Positions 48,701 to 55,409 of a DNA stretch of 64,000 nucleotides are shown here, piece after piece. The translations under genes and the position numbers were made by a program. The stretch is from Ovis canadensis (Eukaryota > Chordata > Mammalia > Artiodactyla > Bovidae). How positions within the stretch are numbered: the stretch's first letter is position 1; every line of letters starts with the position of its first letter. The notes below the pieces were generated by a model, which saw only the letters and a list, made by a program, of their open reading frames with translations, was not told where the DNA came from and made no database searches. The stretch is from assembly GCF_042477335.2 (NCBI RefSeq), contig NC_091247.1, forward strand, positions 37,995,501 to 38,059,500, read 5' to 3'.

Positions 48701-50226
48701 GCAGACTTACCTACCAATCCCTGGCACAGATACAGCCGTTTGGCCTTGGCAGAATAGAAAAGGGGGTTGCTGTGCAGCTCCTGCAGGAACAGACAGAAAT
48801 GTCCTTCTGATGGAGAACAAAGAAGCCCCTCCAGTGACCATAGTTTCCCATGTCCCCGAGCTAGACTTCTGGGCACATAGATACAGAACATGTGTGAAAT
48901 CAGGGCTATTCCGGGATTCTGCCCACTGTATTTCTCATTCCTTCTTGCTGCTTGTGTTAAGAGAGAGTGCTAGAGAACCCTGGGTAGACAGTGAGAAGTA
49001 GCACTTGTCCCTAAAACGCCTTTTCTTGGAGTACCTGTGACAAATGGAAACATCTGTTTTCTGGGGTGTTCTCACTTTTCCTGGAGATCTTCTCATTCCC
49101 ATTATTCTCCCTGCTACTCTTCCTTCCCACCCCCAACCCCCAGTGTAAGGGGTCTCCTTGGCTTCCATGCTGAGATGCAGGCAGGGGTGGGGTCAAGGGG
49201 AGAGTGGGGCAGAGTGTCTCAAGGGGAGACAGTCTGTGCCCCATGGCGTACCCTAAATCCCTCTGTCTTTTCCTGGGCACCATTCCACAAGGTCTCCCAG
49301 CAAACGGGAGACCTGGGCACCACACCACAAGGTCAGGTGCATGACAGACTCGCTACCTCAGCAGTTTCCTAGATTCTCCAGGAGGAGGAGAGTCTTGGCT
49401 ATCATCTAGTGTAGGAGATCTACTGGGGGATTTACACACAGAGGGACTTGGTGAGTCTTGGGGTTGCAGGCTCTGATGGGGTTGGCTGATAGGGGACAGA
49501 AAAGGGGAGGATTTGTAGCCCGGAGTGATTTCGTTCTGTTTACCACACATCTTCAAATTGTTAACCAAGTTTGGGGGAGCTGGGTTGCCTTTCAACACAT
49601 TAAGAAGTTGCCTTTTAAAGGAACTGTTGATGCATTTCATGGAGAAGACTTTTGTAAAGTGATTAGTAGCTTCTTCACCTAAGTGTTTCATGAGCCAGAT
49701 GAGCCAGATTTGGGGAGGGTAGTATTAAATTTCCTCTCTGATAGATGGCATTGGTCAGTCAGATAGAGCCAAGCAGTACATTGAGATATATTTCTGGCTG
49801 TGACTGTTGTGTACTTCAGGGCAGAGGGTAAGGGAGTGCTTAGACTCCTTTCAAGATCACCCTGGATTTTCTCTGGAAAATGGGAATGTGGGGACTTCCC
49901 TGGAGCCCTTCACATGGGGATCAATGACAGTAAGTAAGCCCTGAGCCCTGGGAAGATGGTCTGGGCTCACACTGCTCGTGTGGGGTCCGGAGGCCCCTTA
50001 CCGGAGGCCGCCTCCACTGCAGGTGGCTTGGCAGCTTCCGCAGCAGGGGCCCGCTGCCAATGGAGCTCAGGGTGGCCGGGAAGCTCTTGTCCTCAAAGAG
50101 ACAGCCGTCCCTCAGGCACCTTTCCTTCAGGGCCTCATAGTCCTGTCTAGGGGGCTGTGAAAAATCGCCCGTTGAGTCCTCACACCCCAGCTTCCAGTTT
50201 CTGCAGACAGGAAACCACATGGCCAT
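22715..50226 (-). CDS. CAPN14: Calpain-14, 21 coding exons, complete
   Basis: This is a calcium-dependent cysteine protease of the calpain family; in humans CAPN14 is oesophagus-enriched, IL-13-induced and linked to eosinophilic oesophagitis. I assembled 21 exons with GT-AG borders on the minus strand; lengths from the start are 225, 70, 119, 137, 175, 66, 86, 75, 164, 164, 9, 206, 37, 57, 58, 65, 69, 79, 117, 56 and 27, total 2061 = 686 codons plus stop. The protease core covers about residues 43-340, with Cys101 in GDCW, His255 in GHAY and Asn279 in RNPWG. A CBSW/C2-like domain covers about 340-500 and a penta-EF-hand domain about 515-686. Exon 2 resembles the human N-terminus I recall, and the tail WLMMALYC resembles its WMMMALYS end. 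No frameshift or internal stop is seen. The identification rests on remembered family sequence, not on a search. Confidence 0.95.
23247..23290. repeat. GAT-rich simple repeat
   Basis: Degenerate gatgatg/gctgatg units in CAPN14 intron 21. Confidence 0.8.
23436..23525 (-). repeat. MIR-like fragment
   Basis: Reverse MIR pieces such as gggaagttgaggcccagagg. Confidence 0.45.
23803..24000 (-). mobile_element. Bov-tA SINE in CAPN14 intron 21
   Basis: Reverse copy from gtgaaagtcactcaatcgtg to gagccaccagggaagccc; sense relative to CAPN14. Confidence 0.93.
24117..24232 (-). mobile_element. CHR-2-type SINE
   Basis: Reverse cetartiodactyl tRNA-derived SINE: ttttttttggccaccctgca through cctgccagggaagtccc. 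Confidence 0.75.
24619..24674 (-). CDS. CAPN14: CAPN14 exon 21, EF-hand 5
   Basis: Completes Asp660 and encodes [18 protein letters not shown]; in this family EF5 mediates dimer contacts. Acceptor TTTTCACAG, donor GAG|GTAAGA. A (CA)19 tract lies about 33 bases upstream of the exon on the gene strand. Confidence 0.95.
24707..24744. repeat. (TG)19 microsatellite beside CAPN14 exon 21
   Basis: An uninterrupted run of 19 TG units. On the gene strand it is (CA)19, ending about 33 bases before the exon 21 acceptor. Confidence 0.97.
25043..25159 (-). CDS. CAPN14: CAPN14 exon 20, EF-hand 4
   Basis: Completes Gly621 and encodes [20 protein letters not shown] through [12 protein letters not shown]. 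The loop is degenerate ([11 protein letters not shown]), as is usual for EF4 of calpains. Acceptor CACGCAG, donor GAGG|GTGAGC. Confidence 0.95.
25405..25595 (+). repeat. MIR SINE in intron 19
   Basis: Nearly complete MIR: gtcaagacaatctgttttgg, cttcctctgtaaagtgggga, then the tail agtaaatgttagctgtg. Confidence 0.75.
25684..25895 (+). mobile_element. Bov-tA SINE near CAPN14 exon 19
   Basis: Forward copy (aggcttccctagtggttcag to gacacgactttgtgac). It lies about 70 bases downstream of the exon 19 donor, antisense to the gene. Confidence 0.93.
25965..26043 (-). CDS. CAPN14: CAPN14 exon 19, EF-hand 3 loop
   Basis: Encodes [19 protein letters not shown] and on to AAMREA, with part of Gly621. The loop 601-612 ([12 protein letters not shown]) has Gln rather than Glu at position 12. 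Acceptor TTCCCAG, donor GCAG|GTAGGC. Confidence 0.95.
26390..26560 (+). repeat. Ancient mammalian repeat, unnamed
   Basis: The run 'gccaatttatgaaggactct ... gaaggccacggggagtctct ... aacatgatcggatgt' belongs to a common old repeat family that I cannot name firmly. Confidence 0.4.
26619..27140 (-). mobile_element. Solo LTR of an endogenous retrovirus in intron 18
   Basis: A 522-bp element starts TG and ends CA and is flanked by the 4-bp duplication gtag (26615-26618 and 27141-27144), the size usual for gammaretrovirus-like elements. On the minus strand it has a TATA box (CATATAAAAG, 26935-26943), then about 100 bases later an AATAAA (26831-26836), then repeated GAGCTATAACA motifs: the U3-R-U5 order. 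No internal retroviral genes are present. It has the same orientation as CAPN14. Confidence 0.8.
26698..26827 (-). repeat. Tandem GAGCTATAAC motifs in the LTR U5
   Basis: Six copies of (t)tatagctc or close variants begin near 26699, 26721, 26751, 26781, 26804 and 26818, spaced 14-30 bases. Between some copies there is a gtctg/caga segment. Confidence 0.8.
27235..27303 (-). CDS. CAPN14: CAPN14 exon 18, EF-hand 2 loop
   Basis: Encodes [19 protein letters not shown] to YQ (572-594). With Asp571 it forms a canonical DxNxSGxxSxxE calcium loop (571-582). Acceptor CTCTCAG, donor CAG|GTGAGA. Confidence 0.95.
27785..28000 (-). repeat. MIR SINE
   Basis: Reverse MIR-like: tgggcctagcgctgagctac through gtgacaaggctgggacctg. 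Confidence 0.5.
28123..28323 (+). mobile_element. Bov-tA SINE with target-site duplication
   Basis: Forward copy in CAPN14 intron 17, flanked by a perfect 15-bp duplication ttaacttgtccactt (28108-28122 and 28324-28338). Confidence 0.96.
28595..28790 (-). mobile_element. Bov-tA SINE
   Basis: Reverse copy from cagtcatgtccaactctgtg to ttctgagccactagg; the head is diverged. Confidence 0.9.
28800..28980 (-). repeat. MIR SINE
   Basis: Diverged reverse MIR ending ggatttcaaccccaggcagt. Confidence 0.5.
29026..29090 (-). CDS. CAPN14: CAPN14 exon 17, residues 550-571
   Basis: Encodes [20 protein letters not shown] and Asp571, the first ligand of the EF-hand 2 loop. Acceptor TTCACAG. The donor GAT|GTATCC is weak, and a second donor (CAG|GTTTGT) lies 12 bases farther, which would add four codons in frame. 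Confidence 0.9.
29480..31300. repeat. L3/CR1-type ancient LINE remnant
   Basis: Segments such as ctgtgccatctgcagatctg and ccaagccattgataaaagct match the mammalian L3/CR1 pattern. Orientation is not assigned. It fills much of CAPN14 intron 16. Confidence 0.5.
31687..31744 (-). CDS. CAPN14: CAPN14 exon 16, residues 531-550 (split)
   Basis: Encodes [19 protein letters not shown] and part of Gly550, within EF-hand 1. Acceptor CTTCAG, donor TCAG|GTGAGT. Confidence 0.95.
32603..32659 (-). CDS. CAPN14: CAPN14 exon 15, residues 512-530
   Basis: Encodes [19 protein letters not shown], the start of the penta-EF-hand region. Acceptor CTATAG, donor AAG|GTAAGT. Confidence 0.95.
33041..33250 (+). mobile_element. 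Bov-tA SINE in intron 14
   Basis: Forward copy from gcttccgcagtggctcag to caactgaagcgactgagcac, flanked by gccatagag at 33032-33040 and 33251-33259. Confidence 0.93.
33322..33341. repeat. C20 homopolymer (G20 on gene strand)
   Basis: Twenty consecutive C in CAPN14 intron 14, beginning about 54 bases downstream of the exon 14 donor. Confidence 0.95.
33395..33431 (-). CDS. CAPN14: CAPN14 exon 14, residues 499-511
   Basis: Short exon encoding [12 protein letters not shown], the linker between the C2-like and EF-hand domains. Acceptor CTCTCAG, donor AAG|GTGAGT. A run of 20 G on the gene strand begins 54 bases beyond the exon end. Confidence 0.94.
33875..34338 (+). mobile_element. Tigger-family DNA transposon remnant
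   Basis: Begins caggcctacctcatttcac and ends gataggcctg, near-inverted termini. The inside (ttggtggcaaccctgtgtca, cattttggtaattctcacaa) matches Tigger-type elements. Orientation follows my memory of the consensus. Confidence 0.75.
34838..35043 (-). CDS. CAPN14: CAPN14 exon 13, residues 431-499 (split)
   Basis: Encodes [19 protein letters not shown] through [10 protein letters not shown] to VFSRKHVF and part of Tyr499. It forms most of the C2-like domain, including the calpain signature EPGTY. Acceptor TTTATAG, donor TTTA|GTAAGG. Confidence 0.95.
35225..35465 (-). repeat. MIR SINE
   Basis: Reverse MIR with gaggggctgaggctcagata and agttacccagcaggtaagag. Confidence 0.65.
36238..36247. repeat. 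G10 run in intron 12
   Basis: Ten consecutive G preceded by ggggc. Confidence 0.9.
36908..36916 (-). CDS. CAPN14: CAPN14 exon 12, 9-nt microexon
   Basis: Three codons, Met-Asn-Gln (residues 428-430), lie between a strong polypyrimidine tract ending TTTTTCAG and the donor GTGAGT. As I recall it, human calpain-14 has MNK at this point, directly after FYLYR, which supports the microexon. Leaving it out would keep the frame. Confidence 0.85.
37140..37310 (-). repeat. MIR SINE
   Basis: Reverse MIR: gtaccaggtacagtgctaag, then ccccattttacagatggaga. Confidence 0.75.
37424..37587 (-). CDS. CAPN14: CAPN14 exon 11, residues 373-427
   Basis: Begins in split Asp373, then [18 protein letters not shown], and ends LAIGFYLFR. 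It is part of the CBSW/C2-like domain. Acceptor TGCCCCAG. The donor AGG|GTCAGT has an unusual C at +3. Confidence 0.95.
37794..38077 (-). mobile_element. BOV-A2 SINE dimer
   Basis: Two BovA monomers in reverse orientation behind a (TGC)n tract: first at ctaagtcacttcaattgtgt, second at gaagtcgctcagtcgagtcc. Sense relative to CAPN14, in intron 10. Confidence 0.93.
38916..39079 (-). CDS. CAPN14: CAPN14 exon 10, residues 318-373 (both split)
   Basis: Encodes [18 protein letters not shown] and on to GGQMKSPR: the end of the protease core and the start of the C2-like domain. Acceptor CTGCACAG, donor CGAG|GTGAGT. A Bov-tA SINE ends about 25 bases upstream of the acceptor. Confidence 0.95.
39104..39313 (-). 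mobile_element. Bov-tA SINE abutting CAPN14 exon 10
   Basis: Reverse copy from gtgtagtcgctcagtcgcgt to gaaccaccagggaagccc, sense to the gene. Its 3' end lies about 25 bases from the exon 10 acceptor. Confidence 0.94.
40205..40471 (-). mobile_element. BOV-A2 SINE with target-site duplication
   Basis: Full dimer in CAPN14 intron 9, flanked by a perfect 15-bp repeat tgcctggcatatatg (40190-40204 and 40472-40486). Confidence 0.96.
40562..40636 (-). CDS. CAPN14: CAPN14 exon 9, residues 293-318 (both split)
   Basis: Encodes [17 protein letters not shown] and on to DGEF with a split Trp318. Acceptor TTTTCAG. The donor TCTG|GTATTT is weak, but Trp318 is only restored by joining at this point. Confidence 0.93.
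40850..41068 (-). mobile_element. Bov-tA SINE
   Basis: Reverse copy from gtgctaagttgcttcagttg to gccacctgagaagcccc, in intron 8. Confidence 0.93.
41200..42145 (+). mobile_element. Ancient L1 (L1M) fragment, ORF1 side
   Basis: Segments ttactaggtgtatgaagaag, caataaggacattaaaacac and ctacagattagacactatgg match the region upstream of and into ORF1 of old mammalian L1. Many stops; not coding. Confidence 0.65.
42150..42260 (-). repeat. MIR-like fragment
   Basis: Reverse MIR trace: taatccttatcacacttctg, ttaagatcacacagctaaca. Confidence 0.5.
42525..42834 (-). mobile_element. Bov-tA SINE with internal duplication
   Basis: A normal reverse Bov-tA (to about 42718) is followed by a second, partial copy of its body and head (agaatactggagtgggtagc to tcaagaaagccc). 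One 11-bp duplication, aagtgatatgt, flanks the whole 310-bp unit (42514-42524 and 42835-42845). Confidence 0.9.
43133..43455 (+). mobile_element. BovB (RTE) LINE 3' end
   Basis: From gtcaaaccagtccatcctaa to gactgaactgaactgaagc. The frame encodes [17 protein letters not shown] and on to [17 protein letters not shown], the reverse-transcriptase C-terminus. In CAPN14 intron 8. Confidence 0.93.
43608..43790 (-). mobile_element. Bov-tA SINE, head truncated
   Basis: Reverse copy from gttagtcattaagttgtgtc to tcctgcattacaagcagatt; the tRNA-derived head is lost. Confidence 0.88.
43800..43915 (+). mobile_element. L1 3' end
   Basis: Contains ctttgctgtacacctgaaac and acattgtaaatcaactatta, the ruminant L1 tail. 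Confidence 0.75.
44064..44149 (-). CDS. CAPN14: CAPN14 exon 8, catalytic asparagine
   Basis: Encodes residues 265-292 plus two bases of Ser293; Asn279 lies in [16 protein letters not shown]. Acceptor TGTGCAG, donor GACAG|GTGAAC. Confidence 0.96.
44290..44825 (+). repeat. MIR split by an MLT1-type LTR
   Basis: MIR body at 44290-44392 (ggcaagttacttaacctctc) and its 3' part at 44725-44825 (aggactgttgtgagcattga), with the LTR between. Confidence 0.6.
44393..44715 (+). mobile_element. MLT1-type LTR
   Basis: The order aaaagggtcttttcaggtat, taattaagttaaggatttt and ccttacagaagagaaaaggg is that of MLT1/MST LTRs of ancient class III elements. Solo and heavily diverged. Confidence 0.65.
45090..45282 (-). 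mobile_element. BOV-A2 SINE, second monomer truncated
   Basis: Reverse copy with (TGC)n tail. The second monomer stops at cttcgcgacccc. Near-identical 12-bp flanks gcgccctccact / gctccctccact. Confidence 0.9.
45330..45575 (+). repeat. L2 3' end
   Basis: gggccaactcaaggccacct through ctttggaggtagggtccctg fits the L2 3' consensus. Confidence 0.55.
45738..45955 (-). mobile_element. Bov-tA SINE in intron 7
   Basis: Reverse copy from gcttggtcactcactcatat to gctgagccatcagggcta. Confidence 0.92.
46221..46286 (-). CDS. CAPN14: CAPN14 exon 7, catalytic histidine
   Basis: Encodes residues 243-264 with His255 in [11 protein letters not shown]. Acceptor TCTGCAG|AAT. A second CAG nine bases into the exon is a possible in-frame alternative acceptor. 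Donor AAG|GTGAGT. Confidence 0.95.
46889..47063 (-). CDS. CAPN14: CAPN14 exon 6, residues 185-242
   Basis: Begins [17 protein letters not shown] and includes [12 protein letters not shown], the usual calpain PC2 entry segment. Acceptor GGGCAG, donor GGG|GTGAGA. Confidence 0.97.
47480..47616 (-). CDS. CAPN14: CAPN14 exon 5, residues 139-184 (split)
   Basis: Begins [18 protein letters not shown] and ends in the split Lys184. It carries the calpain core segment around [14 protein letters not shown]. Acceptor CTTCCAG, donor CTAA|GTAAGA. Confidence 0.97.
47731..47849 (-). CDS. CAPN14: CAPN14 exon 4, catalytic cysteine
   Basis: Completes Gly99 and encodes residues 100-138, including the nucleophile Cys101 in [12 protein letters not shown]. 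Acceptor GGCTTAG, donor TGG|GTGAGT, phase 0 at the end. Confidence 0.97.
48225..48340 (+). repeat. MIR-like fragment
   Basis: ggactccatttctctgtctg and gtgaaatgggtataacta match the MIR core tail. Confidence 0.5.
48711..48780 (-). CDS. CAPN14: CAPN14 exon 3, residues 76-99 (split)
   Basis: Encodes [18 protein letters not shown] followed by CQGLV and the first base of Gly99. Acceptor CCTGCAG, donor GTAG|GTAAGT. Confidence 0.95.
50002..50226 (-). CDS. CAPN14: CAPN14 exon 2, residues 1-75
   Basis: This is the first coding exon, beginning [14 protein letters not shown] and ending in WRRPP at phase 0. It holds the conserved [16 protein letters not shown] stretch typical of the calpain N-terminal protease edge. 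The donor is CCG|GTAAGG. The first ATG aligns with the human start as I recall it. Confidence 0.95.
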
Positions 50227-50273
50227 GGCCGGGACCACACAGACCCCAGGGCCCTCTGGACAGTCTCCGGCAC
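50227..50273 (-). other. CAPN14: CAPN14 exon 2, 5' UTR part
   Basis: This is 47 nt of untranslated sequence between the exon 2 acceptor (CTGTTTCAG before 50273) and the start codon. It has no upstream ATG. The start at 50226-50224 has a good initiation context (G at -3, G at +4); a second in-frame ATG follows two codons later. Confidence 0.75.
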
Positions 50274-51037
50274 CTGAAACAGAGAGCAGAGGGTGCCCAG
50301 TGTTCTCACGTTCTGTTGAGGCTTTGCCAGGCTTCCCAGGAGGAAGAGGAAGATGGAGGGAATGTGCTGGTGGTGCAGGCAAGGTGGCGGGGGCGGGGGG
50401 GGGGAGGCTATGAGAACAGGACTGAAGCACCTGGATTATCCCCATCCCAGGTAGTGGGGGACCTGGAGCGCTGCTTGTTTAAGCGTGGGGGCTCCTGGCG
50501 GGAGGTGGGGGCTCCTGGCGGGAGGTCCAGGCTCCCACAGGGAGTCCTGTGGGAAAGGAGGGCCTCCCCAGTCTCAGGGCTGAGTCCTGGGCCCCTGATT
50601 GTGCCAGCATCACAGGGATACTCCTGCTTAGTGGGGACACGGGGAGGAGAGGCGCAGGAGTGAAGGTCCGCTCGTGGACGTGGGGGTCCGTGTGCTACAC
50701 CTGGAGGCGGCAGTGGCTGCCCCTTCTCTGCCCCTCCAGGGAGTCGGAGACTCTCCCTCAGCCCTCTGCCTGCTCCCGTGTCCTCCTCCATCTTCCCTGA
50801 AAAACCGTATCTCTTGCTTTCCTCCCTTTATACTCTCTTCAAAACTACTTCCTTGAAGACATTTTTGGCAATGTGAAAAAAAAGTCACACATGTAGGGGC
50901 AAGCACCGAGAGTTGCCTGAACCTAGCTTTTCACTCTTTTTTCTTATCAGTAGAATTCCAGTTTTGGCTGCCCAGCTGCAAAATTTTATTTCCCTGAGCT
51001 TCTTGGCGGACAACGGGGCCACCATGGCACCTGGTTC
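50274..51037. other. Proximal part of proposed CAPN14 intron 1
   Basis: GC-rich (a G-run at 50392-50403), then AT-richer DNA from about 50800. No further exon could be recognised. Confidence 0.5.
50485..50524. repeat. 20-bp tandem duplication, two copies
   Basis: The unit gtgggggctcctggcgggag occurs twice in direct succession, just upstream of CAPN14 exon 2. Confidence 0.97.
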
Positions 51038-51053
51038 ACAAGGTGGCAGTGGA

Positions 51054-53967
51054 GGCGGTCCTAAGATGGCAGAGGAGTAGGACGGGGAGACCACTTTCTC
51101 CCCCACAAATTCATCAAAAGAACGTTTAAACGCTGAGTAAACTCCACAAAACAATTTCTGAATGCTGGCAGAGGACATCAGGCACCCAGAAAAGCAGCCC
51201 ATTGTCTTCGAAAGGAGGTAGGAAAAAATATAAAAGACAAAAAAAGAGACAAAAGAGGTAAGGACCAAGCTCCGTCCCGGGAAGGGAATCTTAAAAAGAG
51301 AGAAGTTTCCAAACACCAGGAAACACTCTCACTGCCGAGTCTGTGGTGAGCCTTGGAAGCACAGAGGGCAACATAACAGGGAGAAAAAATAAATAAATAA
51401 TTAAAACCCGCAGATTACGAGCCCAACGGTAACTCCCCCGTGGAGAAGCAGTGCAGATGCCTGCACCCACCACTAGCAAGCGGGGGCTGGGCAGGGAGGC
51501 GTGGGCTGCAGTGCTTACAGTAAGGATCTGGCCTGAATGCCCCGAGGGCAATCTGAGCGAACTAACTTGGGCTAGCAAACCAGACTGTGGGATAACTACC
51601 ACGCGAAAAGCCAGCCCTAACCTAAGACATCACCAGGCCTGCGCACAGAATAAAGGACTGAACAGAGATAGCCGGCTGCAGACCATCCCTCCGGGGACAG
51701 GCAGCCAGAGCCAGAAGGGGGCAATCGCAGCCCCAGAGAGACATCATCTACAAAACTGTAAGCAGGCTTCTTTGCTAACTAAAACTTCTTGGGATTCTGG
51801 ACAGTCAACATCCACCTGAGAAGGTGCGCCGGTTGTACACCCAGAAAACCAAGCGGCAGGGACGGGGGAGGAGATAAGTCGCAGCAACCGCGTTTGCCAG
51901 ACACCTCATCACCTGAGCTGCTCGGACCTGGGAAGGGCACAAAACGCAGGCCCAACCTAGTCTGCACCTCTGAGGACTACCTGAGTGCCTGAACCTGAGC
52001 AGCTTAGACCTGGGAGGTGCATGCAGCCCAGGGCCAGCCTCGGACGGTTCCGGGTGGAGCAACCTAGAGCCTGAGCAGTGTGGGCAGGGAGGGCACACGC
52101 GCCGTGAGTGGGGGCAGGCCCAGTGTGGCTGAGGCACTGCGAGCACACGCCAGCGTTATTTGGTTGAAGCATCCCTCCCTCTCGACAGCACAACTAAACA
52201 AATAAGCCTAAAAAAAGTGTCCACCACTGCCCCTTTGTGTCAGGGCAGAAATCAGACACTGAAGAGACCAGCAAACAGAAGAAGCTAAAACAGAAGGAAC
52301 TGCCTTGGAAGTGGCAGGTGCAATAGATTAAAACCCTGTTGTTAGTACTGACTACATAGGAAGGAACTGACCCCACAATACCCAGAACAACACCAGAGAA
52401 AGTCCTAGATATATTTTTACTATTTTTATGATCATTCTTTTTTTAAATTTTTTAAAATTGTTAAGTCCTCTATTACTCCTTTAATTTTCACTTTTATAAC
52501 CTACTATTACTTTGCAAAAAAAAAAAGACCCTATTTTTTAAAAGCAAACTTCATATATATATGTATTTTTTATAATTGTTGTGACTTTGTTTTTTTTCTC
52601 TCTCTCTCTTTTTCTTCTTTCCTTTAATATTGTATTTTTGAAATTTCAAACTCTACTCTAGATTTTTAATCTTTGCCTTTTGGTATTTGTTATCAATTTT
52701 GTACCTTTAAGAACCCAATCTTCAGTACCCATTTTTACTTGGGAGCGAGATTACTGGCTTGACTGCTCTCTCCCCCTTTGGACTCTCCTTTTTCTCCACC
52801 AGGTCTCCTGTGTCTCCTCCCTACCTCCTCTCTTCTCTACCCAACTCTGTGAATTTCGGTGTGTTCCAGATGGTGGAGAACACTTAGGGAACTGATTACT
52901 GGCTGGATCTGTCTCTCTCCTTTTGATTCTCCCCTTTTATCCTCCTGGCCACCTCTGTCTCCTTGCTCCCTCTTCTCTTCTCTGTATAACTCCGTGAACA
53001 TCTCTAAGCAGTACAGTTGTGGAGTGCACATAAGGAAGTGATTACTGGCTAGCTTGCTCTCTCCTCTATTGATTCCACCTCATCTCATTCAGGTCACCTC
53101 TAACTCCCTCCTCCCTCTTCTCTTCTCCGTGTAACTCTGTGAACCTCTCTGGGTGTCCCTCACTGTGGAGAAACTTTTCATCTTTAACCTAGATGTTTTA
53201 TCAACAATGCTGTATAGAAGGAGAAGTCTTGAGACCACTGTAAAAATAAGACTGAAAACCAGAAGCAGGAGACTTAAGTCCAAACCCTGAGAACACCAGA
53301 GAACTCCTGACTCCAGGGAACATTAATTGACAGGAGCTCATCAAACGCCTCCATACCTACACTGAAACCAAGCACCACCCAAGGGCCAACAAGTTCCAGA
53401 GCAAGACATACCACACAAATTCTCCAGCAACACAGAAACACAGCCCTGAGCTCCAACATACAGGCTGCTCGAAGTTACTCCAAACCCATTGACATCTCAT
53501 AACTCATTACTGGACACTTCATTGCATTCCAGAGAGAAGAAATCCAGCTCCACCCACCAGAACACCAACACAAGCTTCCCTAACCAAGAAACCTTGACAA
53601 GCCACCTGTACAACACCACCCACAGCAAGGAAACTCCACAATAAAGAGAACTCCACAAACTGCCAGAATACAGAAAGGACACCCCAACTCAGCAATATAA
53701 ACAAGATGAAGAGATAGAGGAATACCCAGCAGGTAAAGGAACAGGATAAATGCCCACCAAACCAAACAAATGAGGAAGAGATAGGGAATCTACCTGATAA
53801 AGAATTCCAAATAATGATAGTGAAAATGATCCAAAATCTTGAAATCAAAATGGAATCATAGATAAATAGCCTGGAGACAAGGATTGAGAAGATGCAAGAA
53901 AGGTTTAACAAGGACCTAGAAGAAATAAAAAAGAGTCAACATATAATGAATAATGCAACAAATGAGA
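51054..53967 (+). mobile_element. Ruminant L1, 5' half only, with target-site duplication
   Basis: Begins ggcggtcctaagatggcag, the usual L1 5' end, and runs through the 5' UTR into the start of ORF1. The likely ORF1 ATG is at 53750; its eighth codon is a stop (53771-53773). It ends at 53967, so the rest of ORF1 and all of ORF2 are absent. A perfect 16-bp duplication, acaaggtggcagtgga, flanks it (51038-51053 and 53968-53983). There is no poly(A) tail. Confidence 0.88.
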
Positions 53968-54044
53968 ACAAGGTGGCAGTGGATGTCTATTAGGTGGAGC
54001 TTTTGGAAAAGCTGTAACTTCACTAATGAAAAAAGATAGTCTCG

Positions 54045-54270
54045 GGACTTCCCTGATGGACCAGTGGTTAAGAGTCTGCCTTCCAATACGGGGTTTGATC
54101 TCTGGTCCTGGAACTAGGATCCCATATGCTACTACTGAACTCATGCACTGCAACTACTGAGCCCAGGATCTCTGGAGCCCATGGGTAATGAGGAGCCCAG
54201 GCACCACAGTGAAAGATTCCACATGCTGCAACTAAGACCCAGTGCAGCCAAAAATAAATTTTAAAAAAAT
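54045..54270 (+). mobile_element. CHR-2-type SINE
   Basis: Forward: gggacttccctgatggacca through gcagccaaaaataaattt. Confidence 0.8.
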
Positions 54271-55124
54271 TTAAGCCTCAATGGGCTAAATTTTATTTCC
54301 TCCCACCCCCTTTCCTGGAAACTGGATGTGATGCCTAGAGATGGAGCAGCTGTCTTGAAACTATTAGGGAACAGCTGCACACTAGAAGGGGTCTGGATCT
54401 CAGTGACTGCTTTGAACAAAGCACCAGCTTTGGGTGGTTTGCCTCTAGATGTCCTCTTACATGAGAAGGATAAAACTTTGGCTTACTTAAGCCATGGTAG
54501 TATCCAGACTCTGTAAGGTTTTTTATGTCAGCCACTGTCCAGATGCCTGCTATGCATTTGCTCAAATGCTATGCTTCAACCATAGCATTCTCAACTGGTA
54601 CTCGATAGCATATTAAATTTTACATGTAATTTTTAGGGGATCAGTGGGTCCCTCCTTTGAAGTTAATCCATGAGTTTCATATTAAGAGCTCTGCAAGCCA
54701 TAGCCCTACCCATCTAAATATTCTAGCATATCTAAATATTCTAGCATATCTACATCTATTTTTGTGCAGTTGTGATTGGTTAAGTCAGTGATTTTATGGC
54801 CTCTATTATTTGCACTCTTATCCACTTAGAAAAAGAAAATGTCAAAACCAGAATAAAATGCCTTGAAAACATGTTGTCTAGTATTTCCCAAAATTATGTT
54901 AGCAGTGGGGTTCTTTCTTCACATGAAAGAAACCCCACAGAAACTCCAGGGTGGAGACTTGAGTTTGCAGCTTGGACCCCAGTGCATATTTACAAAGTTT
55001 CTCATTGTATGGTATGAAAATCACCAGCCTTTTCTAGTCTGCCTCATTTTCCAGGTGTTAAAACTGAAACCTGTTCACCCATTCACTCATCAAAAATTTT
55101 GTTGGAAACTTGTCATCTGCCAGG
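54271..55124. other. Intron 1, probable old repeat, no gene
   Basis: 54280-54590 looks like diverged repeat DNA that may continue from 50930-51037 and 53984-54044. A 16-bp tandem (tatctaaatattctagca) lies at about 54714-54748. No coding evidence. Confidence 0.4.
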
Positions 55125-55290
55125 CTTGAGCCAGGCACCATTCTCCAGAAATGGTCCCCATCTTCATGGCTCTGACAGTCTAGCGGGGGTTAAATGACCT
55201 TTCCAGTTGCACGAGGAAATTGAATCAAAGCCCAACCCAGCACTCAGGACCCAGGACTCTGATTCCCACTGCAGTGCTCAGCCCTCGATG
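55125..55290 (+). repeat. L2/MIR-like fragment
   Basis: ttgagccaggcaccattctc and gtccccatcttcatggctct are typical phrases of old mammalian repeats. Confidence 0.4.
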
Positions 55291-55409
55291 CCAGGAACTC
55301 ACATTTGTGTGAAGTATAGCCCTTGGGACAGAACGTATTTGCAGTAAAAGCCACCTACACACAGTCAAATGAAGTTTGAGTATTCCCTCACAGCTATAGA
55401 AGCGACCTG

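Noticed and set aside
49353-49691. Open frame reading [15 protein letters not shown] on the minus strand in intron 2
   Set aside because: It lies between exons 2 and 3, whose phases already join; no splice sites in phase and no calpain similarity. Possibly an old repeat or pseudogene scrap, but I could not identify it.
53519-53911. 130-codon hydrophobic open frame on the minus strand
   Set aside because: Antisense of the L1 5' region; not a membrane protein gene.
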